64,000 nt of DNA from contig CAISJV010000029.1 in NCBI GenBank assembly GCA_903885795.1, positions 1 through 64,000 on the forward strand. Reading direction: 5' to 3'. Within the stretch, counting starts at the first letter, position 1, and each line of letters starts with the position of its first letter. Made by a program: the position numbers and the translations under genes. Below are positions 42,533-53,000 of the stretch, one piece after another. Under the pieces are notes generated by a model. That model did not search any database, had not been told where the DNA came from, and worked only from the letters and a program-made list of their open reading frames with translations. The stretch comes from an uncultured delta proteobacterium (GTDB lineage: Bacteria; Desulfobacterota; Syntrophia; Syntrophales; UBA8958).

Positions 42533-44722
42533 TCACGAGAATGGGCTACCAGAAGGACCGGAAAGCGAAGGATTCGAGGTCGCGTAGCTCTTCCTCTTGC
42601 TTGACTGCCATCTGCTACACTGAGCGCATACCTTTCCACCGTTACGGGTGGTTCGGACTGGTCCCCGGCAGAACATGCAAATCTTCAGCGCTTTTCCTTC
42701 GGCATCTGAATCAAATGATACCTTGCAGTCTGGTTTTGCGGTAGCGGCGCACTTCACGTAGTAACGACCTTCCCAGTTCCGGAGACACAGGTTCGATCCA
42801 CACTTTGGGCAGTTTCCCACCACTGTGCCGAACACACGCCCGGTGGCGCCTTGGGGGGCCTGTTGTTTGATCTGTCCTACCAGGTCGGTCACGAAGGTCC
42901 GGATGCCGCTCATGAACTCATCCCTTTTGGCCTCGCCCCGGCGGATTCGCTCCAGGCGTGCTTCCCATTCCCCGGTCATCTGGGGGCTTTTCAGGGTCTC
43001 GGCCCGGATGGATTGGATCAACTCAATACCCTTTGGCGTTGGCTGCAGGATGTTGCGTGTGCGCTCTACGAAATCGCGCTTCAGCAGCGTTTCGATGATG
43101 TTCGCCCGGGTGGCGGGTGTCCCAAGGCCGCAGTCCTTCATGGCACCCTTCAGTTCTTCATCGTCCAGTTCCTTACCCGCGCTCTGCATAGCTCCCAGCA
43201 GATCCCCCTCGGTCAGACGATTGGGTGGCGATGTCTTGCCTGCCCTGGGAAAGAGGTTCTTCGTATCAACGGCTTCATCCTTAACGACGGAAGGTAGCAG
43301 GCCGGAGTCCTCGTCCTCTTCGGTCTCCTCATCTTCGGTGTTTTTTACCTTCACCTTTTCTTTCTTCGGTCGGCCATGAGGTGGGTCAACGGCGGACCAT
43401 CCCAATTCCTTTAAAACTGTGCCCGTGGTCTTGAATGTCTCCTTCTCGATCTTCGTGATGATGGTGGTCTTGCCTTCAATGCGGTCGGGGAAGTATGCGG
43501 CCAAGAAGCGGCGCGCGATCAGCTCGTAGACCTTCAGCCGGTCACCCTGGAGATTCTTTGTGGGATTCTCCGTAGGCGTCAGCGCAGCGTGATCTTCAAC
43601 CTCCTTGTCGTTTACGAATCGCTTGTCGAGCTTCACTGGCCAGCGCTTCCGAAGCTCCCCGACGAAGGGTTGCAACTCTGCGAGCTGCCCCTGAGCGATG
43701 GCCTTAATCCAGCCCGCGGCCTTCTGTGCGTCCGCGTCCGTCAGGTATCTGGAATTCGTGCGCGGGTAGCTGATGAGCTTGGATTCATAGAGTTCCTGCG
43801 CCACTTCCAGGGTGTGTTCTGCCGTGAATCCGAAGCGCTTGTTGGCCTCTTTCTGGAGATTGGTAAGGTCGTACAGCAGCTCGGGCTTTTTCTTCTCCGT
43901 CCGGGAGGTGACCGAGGCTATGTTGCCGGGTAAGCCGGATAGCTTGTTCGCAATGGCCTTCGCGTCCTCTTCCCGGTCGAACCGATCCTGATCCTTCCCC
44001 TCCACCTTGCGGAACCATTTGCCTCTGTAAGCACCACCCTTGGCTTGAAAGGTAGCCCATAAGGTCCAGAAGTCCTTTGGCACGAAGTCCGTGATTTCCA
44101 GTTCGCGATTTACGAGGAGGGCCAACGTCGGTGTCTGTACACGGCCGATGGAGTATACCCCGTCTCCTCCGGCTCGGCGCATGACCAGCGTCTGGGCTCG
44201 TGTGCAGTTGATGCCGACCAGCCAATCCGACTCCTGCCGGCTACGCGCCGCATCCCGCAGGCCGCGGTATGACTCGCCCGGCTTCATTCGGGCATAGGCG
44301 TCCCGGATGGCGTTATCCGTTAGGCTCGATGTCCAGAATCTCTGTACAGGCTTGGTGCATCCCGATAGGCGATAAACCAGATCAAAAATGAGCTCGCCTT
44401 CACGACCGGCGTCCGTTGCGTTCACGACATCCACCACATCGTCACGGGTCATGAGTTTTGCCACAACCTCGTATTGATCCCTGGTGGCCTCGATGGGGGA
44501 GTAAAGGAATGGTTCAGGAAAAAAAGGCACCGTATCCAGCCGCCACGTTTTGAGATCTGGATTGTATCCCTCCGGACCCATAGCCTGCACCAGATGGCCA
44601 ACACACCACGTAACGATGACATCGGCGCCCTGGATGAAGTTGCGCCCCGTCCCCTGAATGCCTAGGGCCGCCGCGATGGCACGGCCCATGCTTGGTTTTT
44701 CACTGATGATGATACGGGTCAT
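42533..44722 (-). CDS. topB: DNA topoisomerase III
   Basis: This 729-residue type IA topoisomerase relaxes or decatenates DNA by cutting one strand. The Toprim domain has IIISEKPSMGRAIAAALG and NATDAGREGELIF. The catalytic region has YSIGRVQTPTLALLV, with the active-site Tyr in LISYPRTNSRYL. The C-terminal part has a four-Cys zinc unit (CPKCGSNLCLRN, then VKCAA) and a second Cys cluster (CMFCRGP, CAQC). An acidic insert (EDEETEEDEDSG) lies near 445-470. Solitary TopB genes are frequent on integrated plasmids and defence islands, which fits the BREX-like genes that follow. The ATG overlaps nothing upstream; a Lys-rich miniprotein gene lies 57 bases before it. Confidence 0.95.
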   Translation of the reverse strand: MTRIIISEKPSMGRAIAAALGIQGTGRNFIQGADVIVTWCVGHLVQAMGPEGYNPDLKTWRLDTVPFFPEPFLYSPIEATRDQYEVVAKLMTRDDVVDVVNATDAGREGELIFDLVYRLSGCTKPVQRFWTSSLTDNAIRDAYARMKPGESYRGLRDAARSRQESDWLVGINCTRAQTLVMRRAGGDGVYSIGRVQTPTLALLVNRELEITDFVPKDFWTLWATFQAKGGAYRGKWFRKVEGKDQDRFDREEDAKAIANKLSGLPGNIASVTSRTEKKKPELLYDLTNLQKEANKRFGFTAEHTLEVAQELYESKLISYPRTNSRYLTDADAQKAAGWIKAIAQGQLAELQPFVGELRKRWPVKLDKRFVNDKEVEDHAALTPTENPTKNLQGDRLKVYELIARRFLAAYFPDRIEGKTTIITKIEKETFKTTGTVLKELGWSAVDPPHGRPKKEKVKVKNTEDEETEEDEDSGLLPSVVKDEAVDTKNLFPRAGKTSPPNRLTEGDLLGAMQSAGKELDDEELKGAMKDCGLGTPATRANIIETLLKRDFVERTRNILQPTPKGIELIQSIRAETLKSPQMTGEWEARLERIRRGEAKRDEFMSGIRTFVTDLVGQIKQQAPQGATGRVFGTVVGNCPKCGSNLCLRNWEGRYYVKCAATAKPDCKVSFDSDAEGKALKICMFCRGPVRTTRNGGKVCAQCSRWQSSKRKSYATSNPSLSGPSGSPFS

Positions 44723-44779
44723 GGAGTTTCTTTTTTGAGATTGACAAGAGTAAACCGGTCTCTACAATACGGCAGGCTA

Positions 44780-44878
44780 TCACTTACCGGGTTTCTTATC
44801 TGCTGGAGCTTTCTTGACTGGTTCCGCTTTCTTCGGTTTCTTTGATTCCTTTTTCTTGTTGTCCTTGTTTCCTCCCAT
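44780..44878 (-). CDS. Lys-rich 32-residue miniprotein upstream of topB
   Basis: An ORF on the minus strand begins MGGNKDNKKKESKKPKKAE and ends PADKKPGK. About half of its residues are Lys. It has an excellent ribosome binding site, AAGGAGGAG, 4 bases before the ATG. It is too short for most gene finders. The sequence resembles the basic tails of histone-like proteins and could bind DNA near the topoisomerase (inference). Confidence 0.5.
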   Translation of the reverse strand: MGGNKDNKKKESKKPKKAEPVKKAPADKKPGK

Positions 44879-44987
44879 ATTCTCCTCCTTATCTTTATAG
44901 TTGCCGTCAATAAAAACGCTTAAATCAAGAGATCACAGAACATATTGGGCCAGCCAGCGGGAGCGAGTGCAAAAAACTAAGTTTTAT

Positions 44988-45146
44988 TTACTGAATAACA
45001 GGAACCCCAGAAGCAGAAGCAAGATGAATCCAGCAGATAACCTTCCATGTTGATTCACAACCGCATGTTTCTGTACGTTCACCACCGATAATCCATATAC
45101 TACCATCGACGAAAAGTGTTAGCAATTTCTTATTCAAGGTTTTCAT
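44988..45146 (-). CDS. Doubtful 52-residue ORF
   Basis: The frame contains TCGCESTWKVICW, a Cys-rich centre with a hydrophobic end. There is no clear ribosome binding site and no family is recognisable. It is listed because the gap is otherwise empty. Confidence 0.2.
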   Translation of the reverse strand: MKTLNKKLLTLFVDGSIWIIGGERTETCGCESTWKVICWIHLASASGVPVIQ

Positions 45147-45391
45147 GATTTTCGTGCTTGGCGTTAATCCAAATTATGATGAGATTTTATTCTGTATTTA
45201 TTGAAGTCAATAAGGGAGGTCATTTTGATTTTGTAGCAGCTTTCAAACCGAATTCGTTGAGATCGATCTAAGATAAATCGGAAGGATTCCGGTCATTGAA
45301 GATGTCCGCAATGCTACAATATGGTGCCATTGTACTTCAATGAATTTTGGTTGAAACATGCAATAACCACAGCCCAAAATAATCAATCCGC

Positions 45392-45604
45392 CTATTGTGG
45401 ATTCATGGGAAATAATCCCAGCAGATTTATCATTCCTAGTTTCTCACGGCATTCGGGGCAAAGCTCATCGTTATTGGCGATGCCTGTGCTGTTCAAAAAG
45501 ATATCTCCCAATTGTCTCGCCGGATCATAATCCTGTTCTTGATGATCATCAAAAGGACGTAAGCATTCTCTGCAAAACTTCACTTTAATCCCCATAAAGC
45601 TCAT
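45392..45604 (-). CDS. Small zinc-ribbon protein downstream of brxL
   Basis: This ORF encodes 70 residues with two CxxC knuckles, FCRECLRPF and LCPECREKL, about 35 residues apart, the pattern of a zinc ribbon. It follows brxL on the same strand after 39 bases and is likely to be the last gene of the BREX-like operon. The start is uncertain: ATG 45604 or 45595, neither with a strong ribosome binding site. Its role is unknown. Confidence 0.5.
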   Translation of the reverse strand: MSFMGIKVKFCRECLRPFDDHQEQDYDPARQLGDIFLNSTGIANNDELCPECREKLGMINLLGLFPMNPQ

Positions 45605-45643
45605 CGCAAGATAGAGCTTTTCCGGTCCGATTTTGTATTATTA

Positions 45644-47626
45644 TCAGCAAGTTTTCACATAGGTGATTGTCGTTGCCTTGCAGCGGCGTTTGGTCTGATC
45701 GACAAAACCCAGGGTGAATTTTCCTTCCGGTTTCTGAAAAATATCCAATCCCCGGCCAAGGATGATTCGCCAACCCGTATCTGCCTCGATCCAACGATCG
45801 TGCAGACCTGTTTGAAAACGATAGGTAAGGTTAATGCGATCCTGGCTTAGGCTCTCCTTTATTTCATTCAATTTCGATGAAGTTTCCTCTTCCTGACGCT
45901 TCGTATCTGTTCCCGTTACGAGTTCGATGGCCAAGCCCGCCTCTGATGAACTCAGACTCTCGCAGAAATTCAGAAAGTTATGAATTTGATAATCATAACG
46001 GATAAAAGGATCGACCAACTTAACGCTTTTAGCTCCTTTTAGATAAGGATTGAACAAGCGGGCATAAGAAATGCCACGCTGGTCTTCAGCGATATTCAAT
46101 GTGGTCTCGATCGGTTTTCTGTCCAGTGACAAGCTATCAACCGGCTCCTCTGCTTTTTCTGGCTCCGGTTTCTCTTCCGGATGGGACATTTGAAACTCAT
46201 CCGGATACTCGCTCTTAATCGTCACCCATTGATATTCCTGATCCAGCCGTGCCAATTCATCCCGAATTTGTTGTCGCATCCGGACAGCAGGGTTGACGCA
46301 ATACTCGACAAACTCCTCATCCGTAACCTGCAGATCAGGAAACAGCAGCTTCAAATAACCTTCCGCAATCCGAGCAACGGCCTTGTGATCGCGCATATCC
46401 TCGCAGGAAGGGAGACGCAGGCTGTGGGATACATAATCGGCATATTGAAGATCACTTCGCAACTCGTGTAGGACTTCACTGAAAAAATCACCTTTGAAGC
46501 CCAGGCTTTTTGAGGGCGTGTTCTTAGTAATGCGGGGCATAAACCACCCTTCAAGCAACCCATGGATGCGATCCACAAAAGCCGATTCCTGCAGAGATGA
46601 AGGCAGCTCCTTGAAAATGCCATTTGTCTCATAGAGGGGTCTTCGATCAGGGCCTATCGTGATATTGCCAAGGATGGCGAATCCGCATTCGGCGGTTCCC
46701 ATATCCCCGGTGGCCCTTCGATAACGGCCGCTTTCCAGGTACATCTTGAGGGCCGCCATAGCCTCGCCGGCCGCATCAGTGTGGATTTTTTGGACCTCAT
46801 CCACAACGACCACATCGTATCGGGGCATGAGACCGAGTTGCTTGCTTTGACTGTTAAAGAACAGTGTCGGCGCCGACAGTTTTCCCCCAGGGATAACCGC
46901 CGCATAACGGCTGATATTGTCGAATACGAAGGATTTCCCCGTTCCCTTGGGGGCCAACTCGGCCAGATTGACCCGCGGCTGGACTAAAGGTATGATTCTA
47001 CTCAGTAAAAGCATCTTTTGAGGAAGGGTATGCGTATCAGGGTTGAATTGGCAGCTCGATATAAGCAGATCAATCCATTCGGGAAGAGTAAAATGTTTTC
47101 GACATTCCCTGAAATATTTTAGGTCCACCCCCGGACTCTGAAAGGGCTTGAAATCCACCATCCAAATCTGTCCTTTTTTAACTTCTTCACCATCGGGAGG
47201 AACATAACGCAGGGTCCCAAGTCCCCACATGCCTGTTTTCAGGAGCATGGTATTATCATCAATGATTCCCTTCTGAATCATCGCGTTATTCGTATCCAGC
47301 ACGGGGATGCTCAGTTCATGCGTGTTCTTGGCCAGATTGACGTTGACGCGGAAATCATCGATGATTTTAACTTCCTCCTGTTCCTTCAGGCGATTGAGAA
47401 GGATATTTTTATCCGCTTTCTGGGGCAAGAAAGAGGAGACGATCTTGATGATTTCCTCCCGCCCTTCCTCCGACAACTTATCCCCATCAGAGAGGAATTG
47501 ACTGATAATCCATTCCCCCACATACACCGGAATCGCTCGCGCACCAAACCCGGCCTTGGACATTAGTCCCTTGTTGATAACCACTTCTCCGTAGTAATCT
47601 CGTGCTTTCGCTTCGAATGATTTCAT
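45644..47626 (-). CDS. brxL: BrxL-like AAA+ protein with an MIT_C (PLD-like) C-terminus
   Basis: This 660-residue protein has the BrxL-family N-terminal region and AAA+ core: Walker A PKGTGKS (about 226-232), Walker B DVVVVDEVQ (271-279) and sensor-like ILGNI. BrxL normally ends in a Lon-like protease domain. Here residues ~519-660 instead match the MIT_C domain known from eukaryotic MITD1: ISYARLFNPYLKGAKSVKLVDPFIR, then LHDRWIEADTGWRIILGRGLDIF. This fold is related to phospholipase D and binds membranes in MITD1; in a defence system it might bind DNA or act as a nuclease (inference). A charged Pro/Glu linker (about 475-500) joins the parts. It lies 12 bases behind pglZ. Confidence 0.85.
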   Translation of the reverse strand: MKSFEAKARDYYGEVVINKGLMSKAGFGARAIPVYVGEWIISQFLSDGDKLSEEGREEIIKIVSSFLPQKADKNILLNRLKEQEEVKIIDDFRVNVNLAKNTHELSIPVLDTNNAMIQKGIIDDNTMLLKTGMWGLGTLRYVPPDGEEVKKGQIWMVDFKPFQSPGVDLKYFRECRKHFTLPEWIDLLISSCQFNPDTHTLPQKMLLLSRIIPLVQPRVNLAELAPKGTGKSFVFDNISRYAAVIPGGKLSAPTLFFNSQSKQLGLMPRYDVVVVDEVQKIHTDAAGEAMAALKMYLESGRYRRATGDMGTAECGFAILGNITIGPDRRPLYETNGIFKELPSSLQESAFVDRIHGLLEGWFMPRITKNTPSKSLGFKGDFFSEVLHELRSDLQYADYVSHSLRLPSCEDMRDHKAVARIAEGYLKLLFPDLQVTDEEFVEYCVNPAVRMRQQIRDELARLDQEYQWVTIKSEYPDEFQMSHPEEKPEPEKAEEPVDSLSLDRKPIETTLNIAEDQRGISYARLFNPYLKGAKSVKLVDPFIRYDYQIHNFLNFCESLSSSEAGLAIELVTGTDTKRQEEETSSKLNEIKESLSQDRINLTYRFQTGLHDRWIEADTGWRIILGRGLDIFQKPEGKFTLGFVDQTKRRCKATTITYVKTC

Positions 47627-47638
47627 AGATTTCCTTCC

Positions 47639-50032
47639 TTACTTCAGATCCTTCAAACTGAAGCCGCCGGTTATTGCCGTTCGGAACTCTGCTGCGACTT
47701 TCATCTCCCATGTCCTTTCTTCACCGGCAATTTCATAAACCCACTCAACGATCAACTCCTCATGACCGAGGGCCGACTTGTTGAAGTAACAATCCAATTG
47801 AACAGTCGAGGCTTTCTCTTTCACCAAGACTGGTAGCATCTGTCCTTTGATTTCCGTATCTGGTTTCAGGACAGTAACGCGAAGAATTCGGATATCTTCC
47901 GAATTGGGGTTCATCATCTCTATCCGCAAGGAAGAGATTCTCTGGATGTGGAAAACAGACCTACCCGTCGCAGCATCAATTCTCAGGTCAGGAAAGCGTA
48001 CACCGGGTATTTTCCATGCAGCCTTCACGGCTTTGAAGAAAGCCGTCGGAACGATCACCTCTTCCGGTGTGGCACCCCCATGTGTATATCCTTTCCCAGC
48101 CTTGCCAGTGTGAACGGTATGATGGCCCTTGGGAATAAAGAACACATTTTCACTGTCCGTAAATGGGGGAGTAAAGCGGTATCCCAAATCCCAGAGATTT
48201 TCCGGCACCGTATCGGCAATGCCTTTTTCGATTACGGCAAAACGTCGTTTTTCATCGGAAAATAATTTGTTTTGCGTCTTTGACTCAAAAGTTCGCTTTT
48301 CACCATCCAGGATGAAACAAGCGCCGTGGTCGGTCAGAATGTATAGCCCAAAAACTTCTCTCTGCCCCGGCCAGCGTTCCAGGAGAGTTGATACCATAGC
48401 ACTGACTCGTGTAAACAGCCGGTACAATTCTCCCTCATGGGTATCACCTTTCATTTCCGGATCATCATGCAGAATCTCATCGCTGGCAACTAAATTGAGC
48501 AACACAACGGCAGGCTCTGTGGACGCTGAGAAATTAGCCAGCTTTTTCAGGTCTGATAAATAAGTAACAGTCTTACCGTCCCAGTCGTTCTTTGCTCGCT
48601 CTTGGAGGAGCGCCTCATATGTTTTTGTTGGAGGATTCCAGTCTCCACTGAAAAGAACTGGTTTTACATATTCCGTATCCGTCGGCAGGGGCGCAAAACG
48701 ATACTCAAGGACATGGCGATGAAAACCAGCTTTCCGCAGGATGTCTTCAAACATCGACCAGAAGGTTACCGGAAATCCATCGGCCAGAATAATCAGTGAA
48801 AGCGTTTCCGTTCGGATTGAATCCTGAAAAGAATGCAGCGCATGAACCAAACTGATTTCGGCATTCTTATGAATAATAGCATAATCCCGTAGATACCACT
48901 CGGTAAATAGGCGAACGACTTCTTCAAGCTCTTCATCATGGTGGCCACTTTTTGTCTGCCAATACCGGTAAGGTATGTAAGAATCCACCGCCCAGGATAC
49001 CCACGCCGATGGATTGTCAAGAAACTCCATGTCCTTAAGAGCCGGCCTCTCAGGCGCCACCAGGTAATCCAGGGTTCTTAACTCAGCCGTATCCAGTCCC
49101 ACACATTGACGGAATTTTTCCTTAACGGCGATAATATCTTCAGCGGCAGGGGTAAACTGGTCGGCTGTCAGAAGACTCTTGATAAGCCTGAATTCCAGAA
49201 TTAACCGACCTGATGTCATCTGTGAGACTTTCTGGAAGACATCGCTGTTATCAACATCCGGAGCGATGTCCTTAAAGAACAATTCGATGTGCGTCGTCGC
49301 TTCCTCGACAGCGACAAGTTCCAGGGGGAGTTCCTTCAATAAAGTCAGAGGAATGCTCCTTAACATGTTCGCCCGTGGTAATGGCAAAAGATATTCGAGA
49401 AGCTTACCTGGATACAAACCAAGAATTGCATATAGGCTCATATCCCGCCACAGATCTTCCGCACGGCTGATAAGAAGGGGGATCAAGGCCTTTCCCCAAT
49501 TTTGCTCGGTTTGCCGCAGCCATATTTGTCCCTGCTCACGAAGGCAACGGTCAAGAATTGGATAGTGATCAAATAACACCTTTACTTTGTCGCGGTATAG
49601 AACAGCCAATATTTCGGCTATATGCTTCCGATCCAATCGTTCCCCGCGAAATGTCGGACCCAGAAAATGCCCCAGTAATGCTTCCTCAAATCGGCAAGGG
49701 TGTTCATTCTTCACATCCAGATCAAGAAGTTTCTGGGAGACGATATCTTCATCCGACAGCCACTTGGGGAGGATCACATTCCATGATTCGGCAATAATGA
49801 GGCGCGCAGTTTTCTCCACGAAGTCACAAGTCAATTGGATCTGCTCGCAAAATTGCTGCAACCAGGTAAAGAGGTAGCGCTTCCGTACCCAGATGTTCAG
49901 AGAACTTTTATCGGCGGCAATCGTCGTGAGGAAATGGCAGGCCTTCACATAATCGGCGTCTTTCTCAACCAGAAAAACGCCTTCAGGTAAAGCATAGCCA
50001 TAATCACCAATGTAGCTGATCTCAAGTTTCAT
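47639..50032 (-). CDS. pglZ: BREX PglZ (alkaline-phosphatase superfamily)
   Basis: This 797-residue protein belongs to the PglZ family of BREX phage-defence systems. The phosphatase-superfamily core is in its second half: LIILADGFPVTFW with the metal Asp, GLYILTDHGACF with the DHG motif, and YTHGGATPEEVIVPTAFF with the final metal His. The N-terminal 400 residues are helical and unassigned. Known PglZ proteins are needed for phage exclusion; the reaction is not settled. Its ATG overlaps the brxC stop (ATGA, 50029-50032), and brxL follows after 12 bases, so these three form one translational block. Confidence 0.9.
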   Translation of the reverse strand: MKLEISYIGDYGYALPEGVFLVEKDADYVKACHFLTTIAADKSSLNIWVRKRYLFTWLQQFCEQIQLTCDFVEKTARLIIAESWNVILPKWLSDEDIVSQKLLDLDVKNEHPCRFEEALLGHFLGPTFRGERLDRKHIAEILAVLYRDKVKVLFDHYPILDRCLREQGQIWLRQTEQNWGKALIPLLISRAEDLWRDMSLYAILGLYPGKLLEYLLPLPRANMLRSIPLTLLKELPLELVAVEEATTHIELFFKDIAPDVDNSDVFQKVSQMTSGRLILEFRLIKSLLTADQFTPAAEDIIAVKEKFRQCVGLDTAELRTLDYLVAPERPALKDMEFLDNPSAWVSWAVDSYIPYRYWQTKSGHHDEELEEVVRLFTEWYLRDYAIIHKNAEISLVHALHSFQDSIRTETLSLIILADGFPVTFWSMFEDILRKAGFHRHVLEYRFAPLPTDTEYVKPVLFSGDWNPPTKTYEALLQERAKNDWDGKTVTYLSDLKKLANFSASTEPAVVLLNLVASDEILHDDPEMKGDTHEGELYRLFTRVSAMVSTLLERWPGQREVFGLYILTDHGACFILDGEKRTFESKTQNKLFSDEKRRFAVIEKGIADTVPENLWDLGYRFTPPFTDSENVFFIPKGHHTVHTGKAGKGYTHGGATPEEVIVPTAFFKAVKAAWKIPGVRFPDLRIDAATGRSVFHIQRISSLRIEMMNPNSEDIRILRVTVLKPDTEIKGQMLPVLVKEKASTVQLDCYFNKSALGHEELIVEWVYEIAGEERTWEMKVAAEFRTAITGGFSLKDLK

Positions 50033-53000
50033 GAATCACTCTTTCCAACCAGAAGCTCATGAATAGCCTCACCGAGTTTTTCCCCTACTTCTTTCGTCAC
50101 CAGGCCGCGTGTGACCCCTTGTTTAACAATCGACTTTAAAACGGTTGTAAATCCCTGAAGATTATCCGGAAATTTGAATGAGGCCTTCTTGCTTCCGAAC
50201 AAATCCTGATCCACGGCAACTTCATACTTTTTCGCCTTGTTGACGACCTCCACGGTCACTATATCGCTGGCATTGCCGTGCTCATCGAGAGCCCGCATCT
50301 TTACAATGACATTGGCCTTATCTTTGACGAGTTCAGCAAGGTCCATCCTTTCACTGATTCGTATAGCGCCTTCAGATTTCTTCGGGTCTTCACTTGAGGT
50401 TGTATAAATGATTTCTTTCGCACCCTTGGGAATAGCAATAACCAGACTTTCCCCTGCCTCTATTTCATAAGTTTTTGCTTTTATTTCAGGAACAGGAACC
50501 TCCGGTTTGGCCTCATCGATCACCGCCTTGGCCTGTTTGATTTTTGCTGCGTAATCCTCCGTCTGGACGGATGTCCAGTCCGGCACGGGATTGAACTTAT
50601 AGGCCTTCGGTAGTTTTTTAAAAAGCAGCGTTTTCTTGTCGTCTGATTCAGCTAATTGCGACAGGAACTCAAAGGCGTCACTCTCATCATATTTTGATGG
50701 ATTTCGTTGATTGGGATTCAATCCTTTATACCATTCATCAATGGCCGCCTCGCATTCCACCTGATCGCCCTTTGCACCGAAGATGGCACAAACCGCCTGG
50801 GCAACAGATTTCTGAAGATTCGATAGCCCTGCTTCCAGGCGTTTTACATCAGCAGCGAAAGCTACGCCGATTTCCTGGGCTTCTTTCTGTAGCATGTCTT
50901 TCCCAACGGGATCACTGTTGTAAAGGGCGGGCAATCGGGAAAGGATCAAGTCGAACCGATCGATTTGATCCACTTGATCGAGCAATTCCTTGAGCTTCTT
51001 CAATCGAGGTTGATCTTCCTTGTCATAGAGATCCATGATCGTAGCTGCCGCGGGAAGCCCTTGCCACCAGGCCTTCAGCAGTACCGACGCCTCTTCGACA
51101 GAGCGAATCTCGCCATGTTTAAGCGGCGGCGCATGGGCAGCCTTTGCAATGGCCTCTACAAGGAGGCGTTGTGCATCAGTTATCTGGAATACTTCTACCA
51201 CAACCTTCGTGGCCGGATCAGCTACGATCCGAACGACATCGTCATAGGAATCTATACGAATCTCCGCTGTCTTTGTCGTATCTGCGTAGAAACGTAAACG
51301 CTCCCCAAAGGCGCGCACGACATGAGACAGGGCAAGAATCTGAGCTGTTGCACCTGTCCCGTAAGGCGCACTCCTGGCGTCAATGAGGAATTGCCCCAAA
51401 GACAGCGCCTTCCCGGGGGACAGATTTCCGAATTCCTGACACAAGGATTTGAGAATTGGATAATGATCGGAAATTTTATCCGGATTGTCTTCGCATGCGA
51501 AGTAGGTCAGCATTCCTTCTGTCCCGGTTTTTCTCAGTGCTCCCGCCCCCTTTAGCAGCACCTTCTCCAGGTATCGCTTTTCGCCGTGGTTATCCGGATT
51601 GCCGTTGTCGATTATTACCCTTTCGGCCTCAAGTAATACCTTTACTGCCTGCTTGAGGGCAGTATTCTTGCCGGTCCGCCACTTATCGTCATGGCAGGCA
51701 TTCAGATCGGGATGAGTGATCCGGCATCGTTTCTTGTACAGGTTTTCGCAAAGCTGATCCGCCGGACGGTGAGCCTGAGAAGGCTTGTCCACGATTACCT
51801 TGTCGTCTTTCCCATACCAGCAAGCCTCTTCACCGCTCGTGATTTTACGCAGGATTCGCTGCAACTGGATGCGATAACCGTCATCGGCGTTTTCAAAGAT
51901 GTCGCGCAATCTGGATTCAGTTTGGGCGCTGATCTTCATGGCATCGTTTGGCGGCAAGTAATATCGGCAGGCCTTCACCTTTAGCAGGACGTCCCTGAAT
52001 GGCTGTGATTCATGGGGAACAGCAACAGCCATATTCTCATACGGGATTCCTTTAACGGCATTTTTCGCCAACTGGATATCCGTCTCATTCTCGCAAAGCG
52101 CGTAAATAATAGTCCCTTCACTGCCTTGCTTTTCTTTGAACAAACTCTGTTCCCATTCCTGCTGCATGTCCTTCCACAATTTCTCGCCAAGGTCTTTTGC
52201 CCGCACAAACCGTCGGGCAAATCGTTTATCTTCGTTGAAGGCCAGGTTATATTGACTCGCCTTTAGAAACTCCAGTTCATTAGGATCACCGGCCTCCGCC
52301 AGCAGGGCATCGAGTGGGTCTTTCGGGTGCAGCGATTCATCAGTCAGGAAACGGTCAATAAGGTCGTATGGGTCTTCGCCGGAACCGGCCGCCAGTTCAT
52401 AGGTTTTTGACTGCTGACGAAAAAAGATAGCCCCGGATTTGACAAGGGCCTTCAAATGACCCTCCACCTTCTTTCTCTCCGGCCCCGCGAGGCAATAGAG
52501 ACCAAACTGGAGATTTTCAAGCGTTGTGGGAACAACCTGCGAAAGTTCATAGATGAGCATGGCGCGCAGAACTGACAGACGTTCCTCCATAACTTCGCCG
52601 AACATGTCGCCGCTGTCGGGTATCTTTCGCAGGGCCTCGATACTTGCGTAGTAGCCATTAACAAGCTGCCGCTGCTTTTCGCGCAACTCCACATTCTTGA
52701 GAGATAGCTCTTTCTGGAAGAACTCGAAGAGACGATCAACCGTGTAGAGATTGAGCTTCCCACCGCCTACGGTAACGTCCGCGTTTTTGATGAAATCGGC
52801 GTATGATCCCGCCGCGCCACCCACATCACCCGAGAAAAATGTGAAGGCGCTCCGGGCGTCCGATCCGATCTCGGAAGAGAGTTTCAAAAGACAGGCCAGG
52901 GCGATGGGGTGCATACCGTAGATGTCTTCCAGGACTTTCTCCCGGATTCTCTTCATATCATCAAGCCAGGGGAATAGTTTCAAGGAGGTGCATACCGGCA

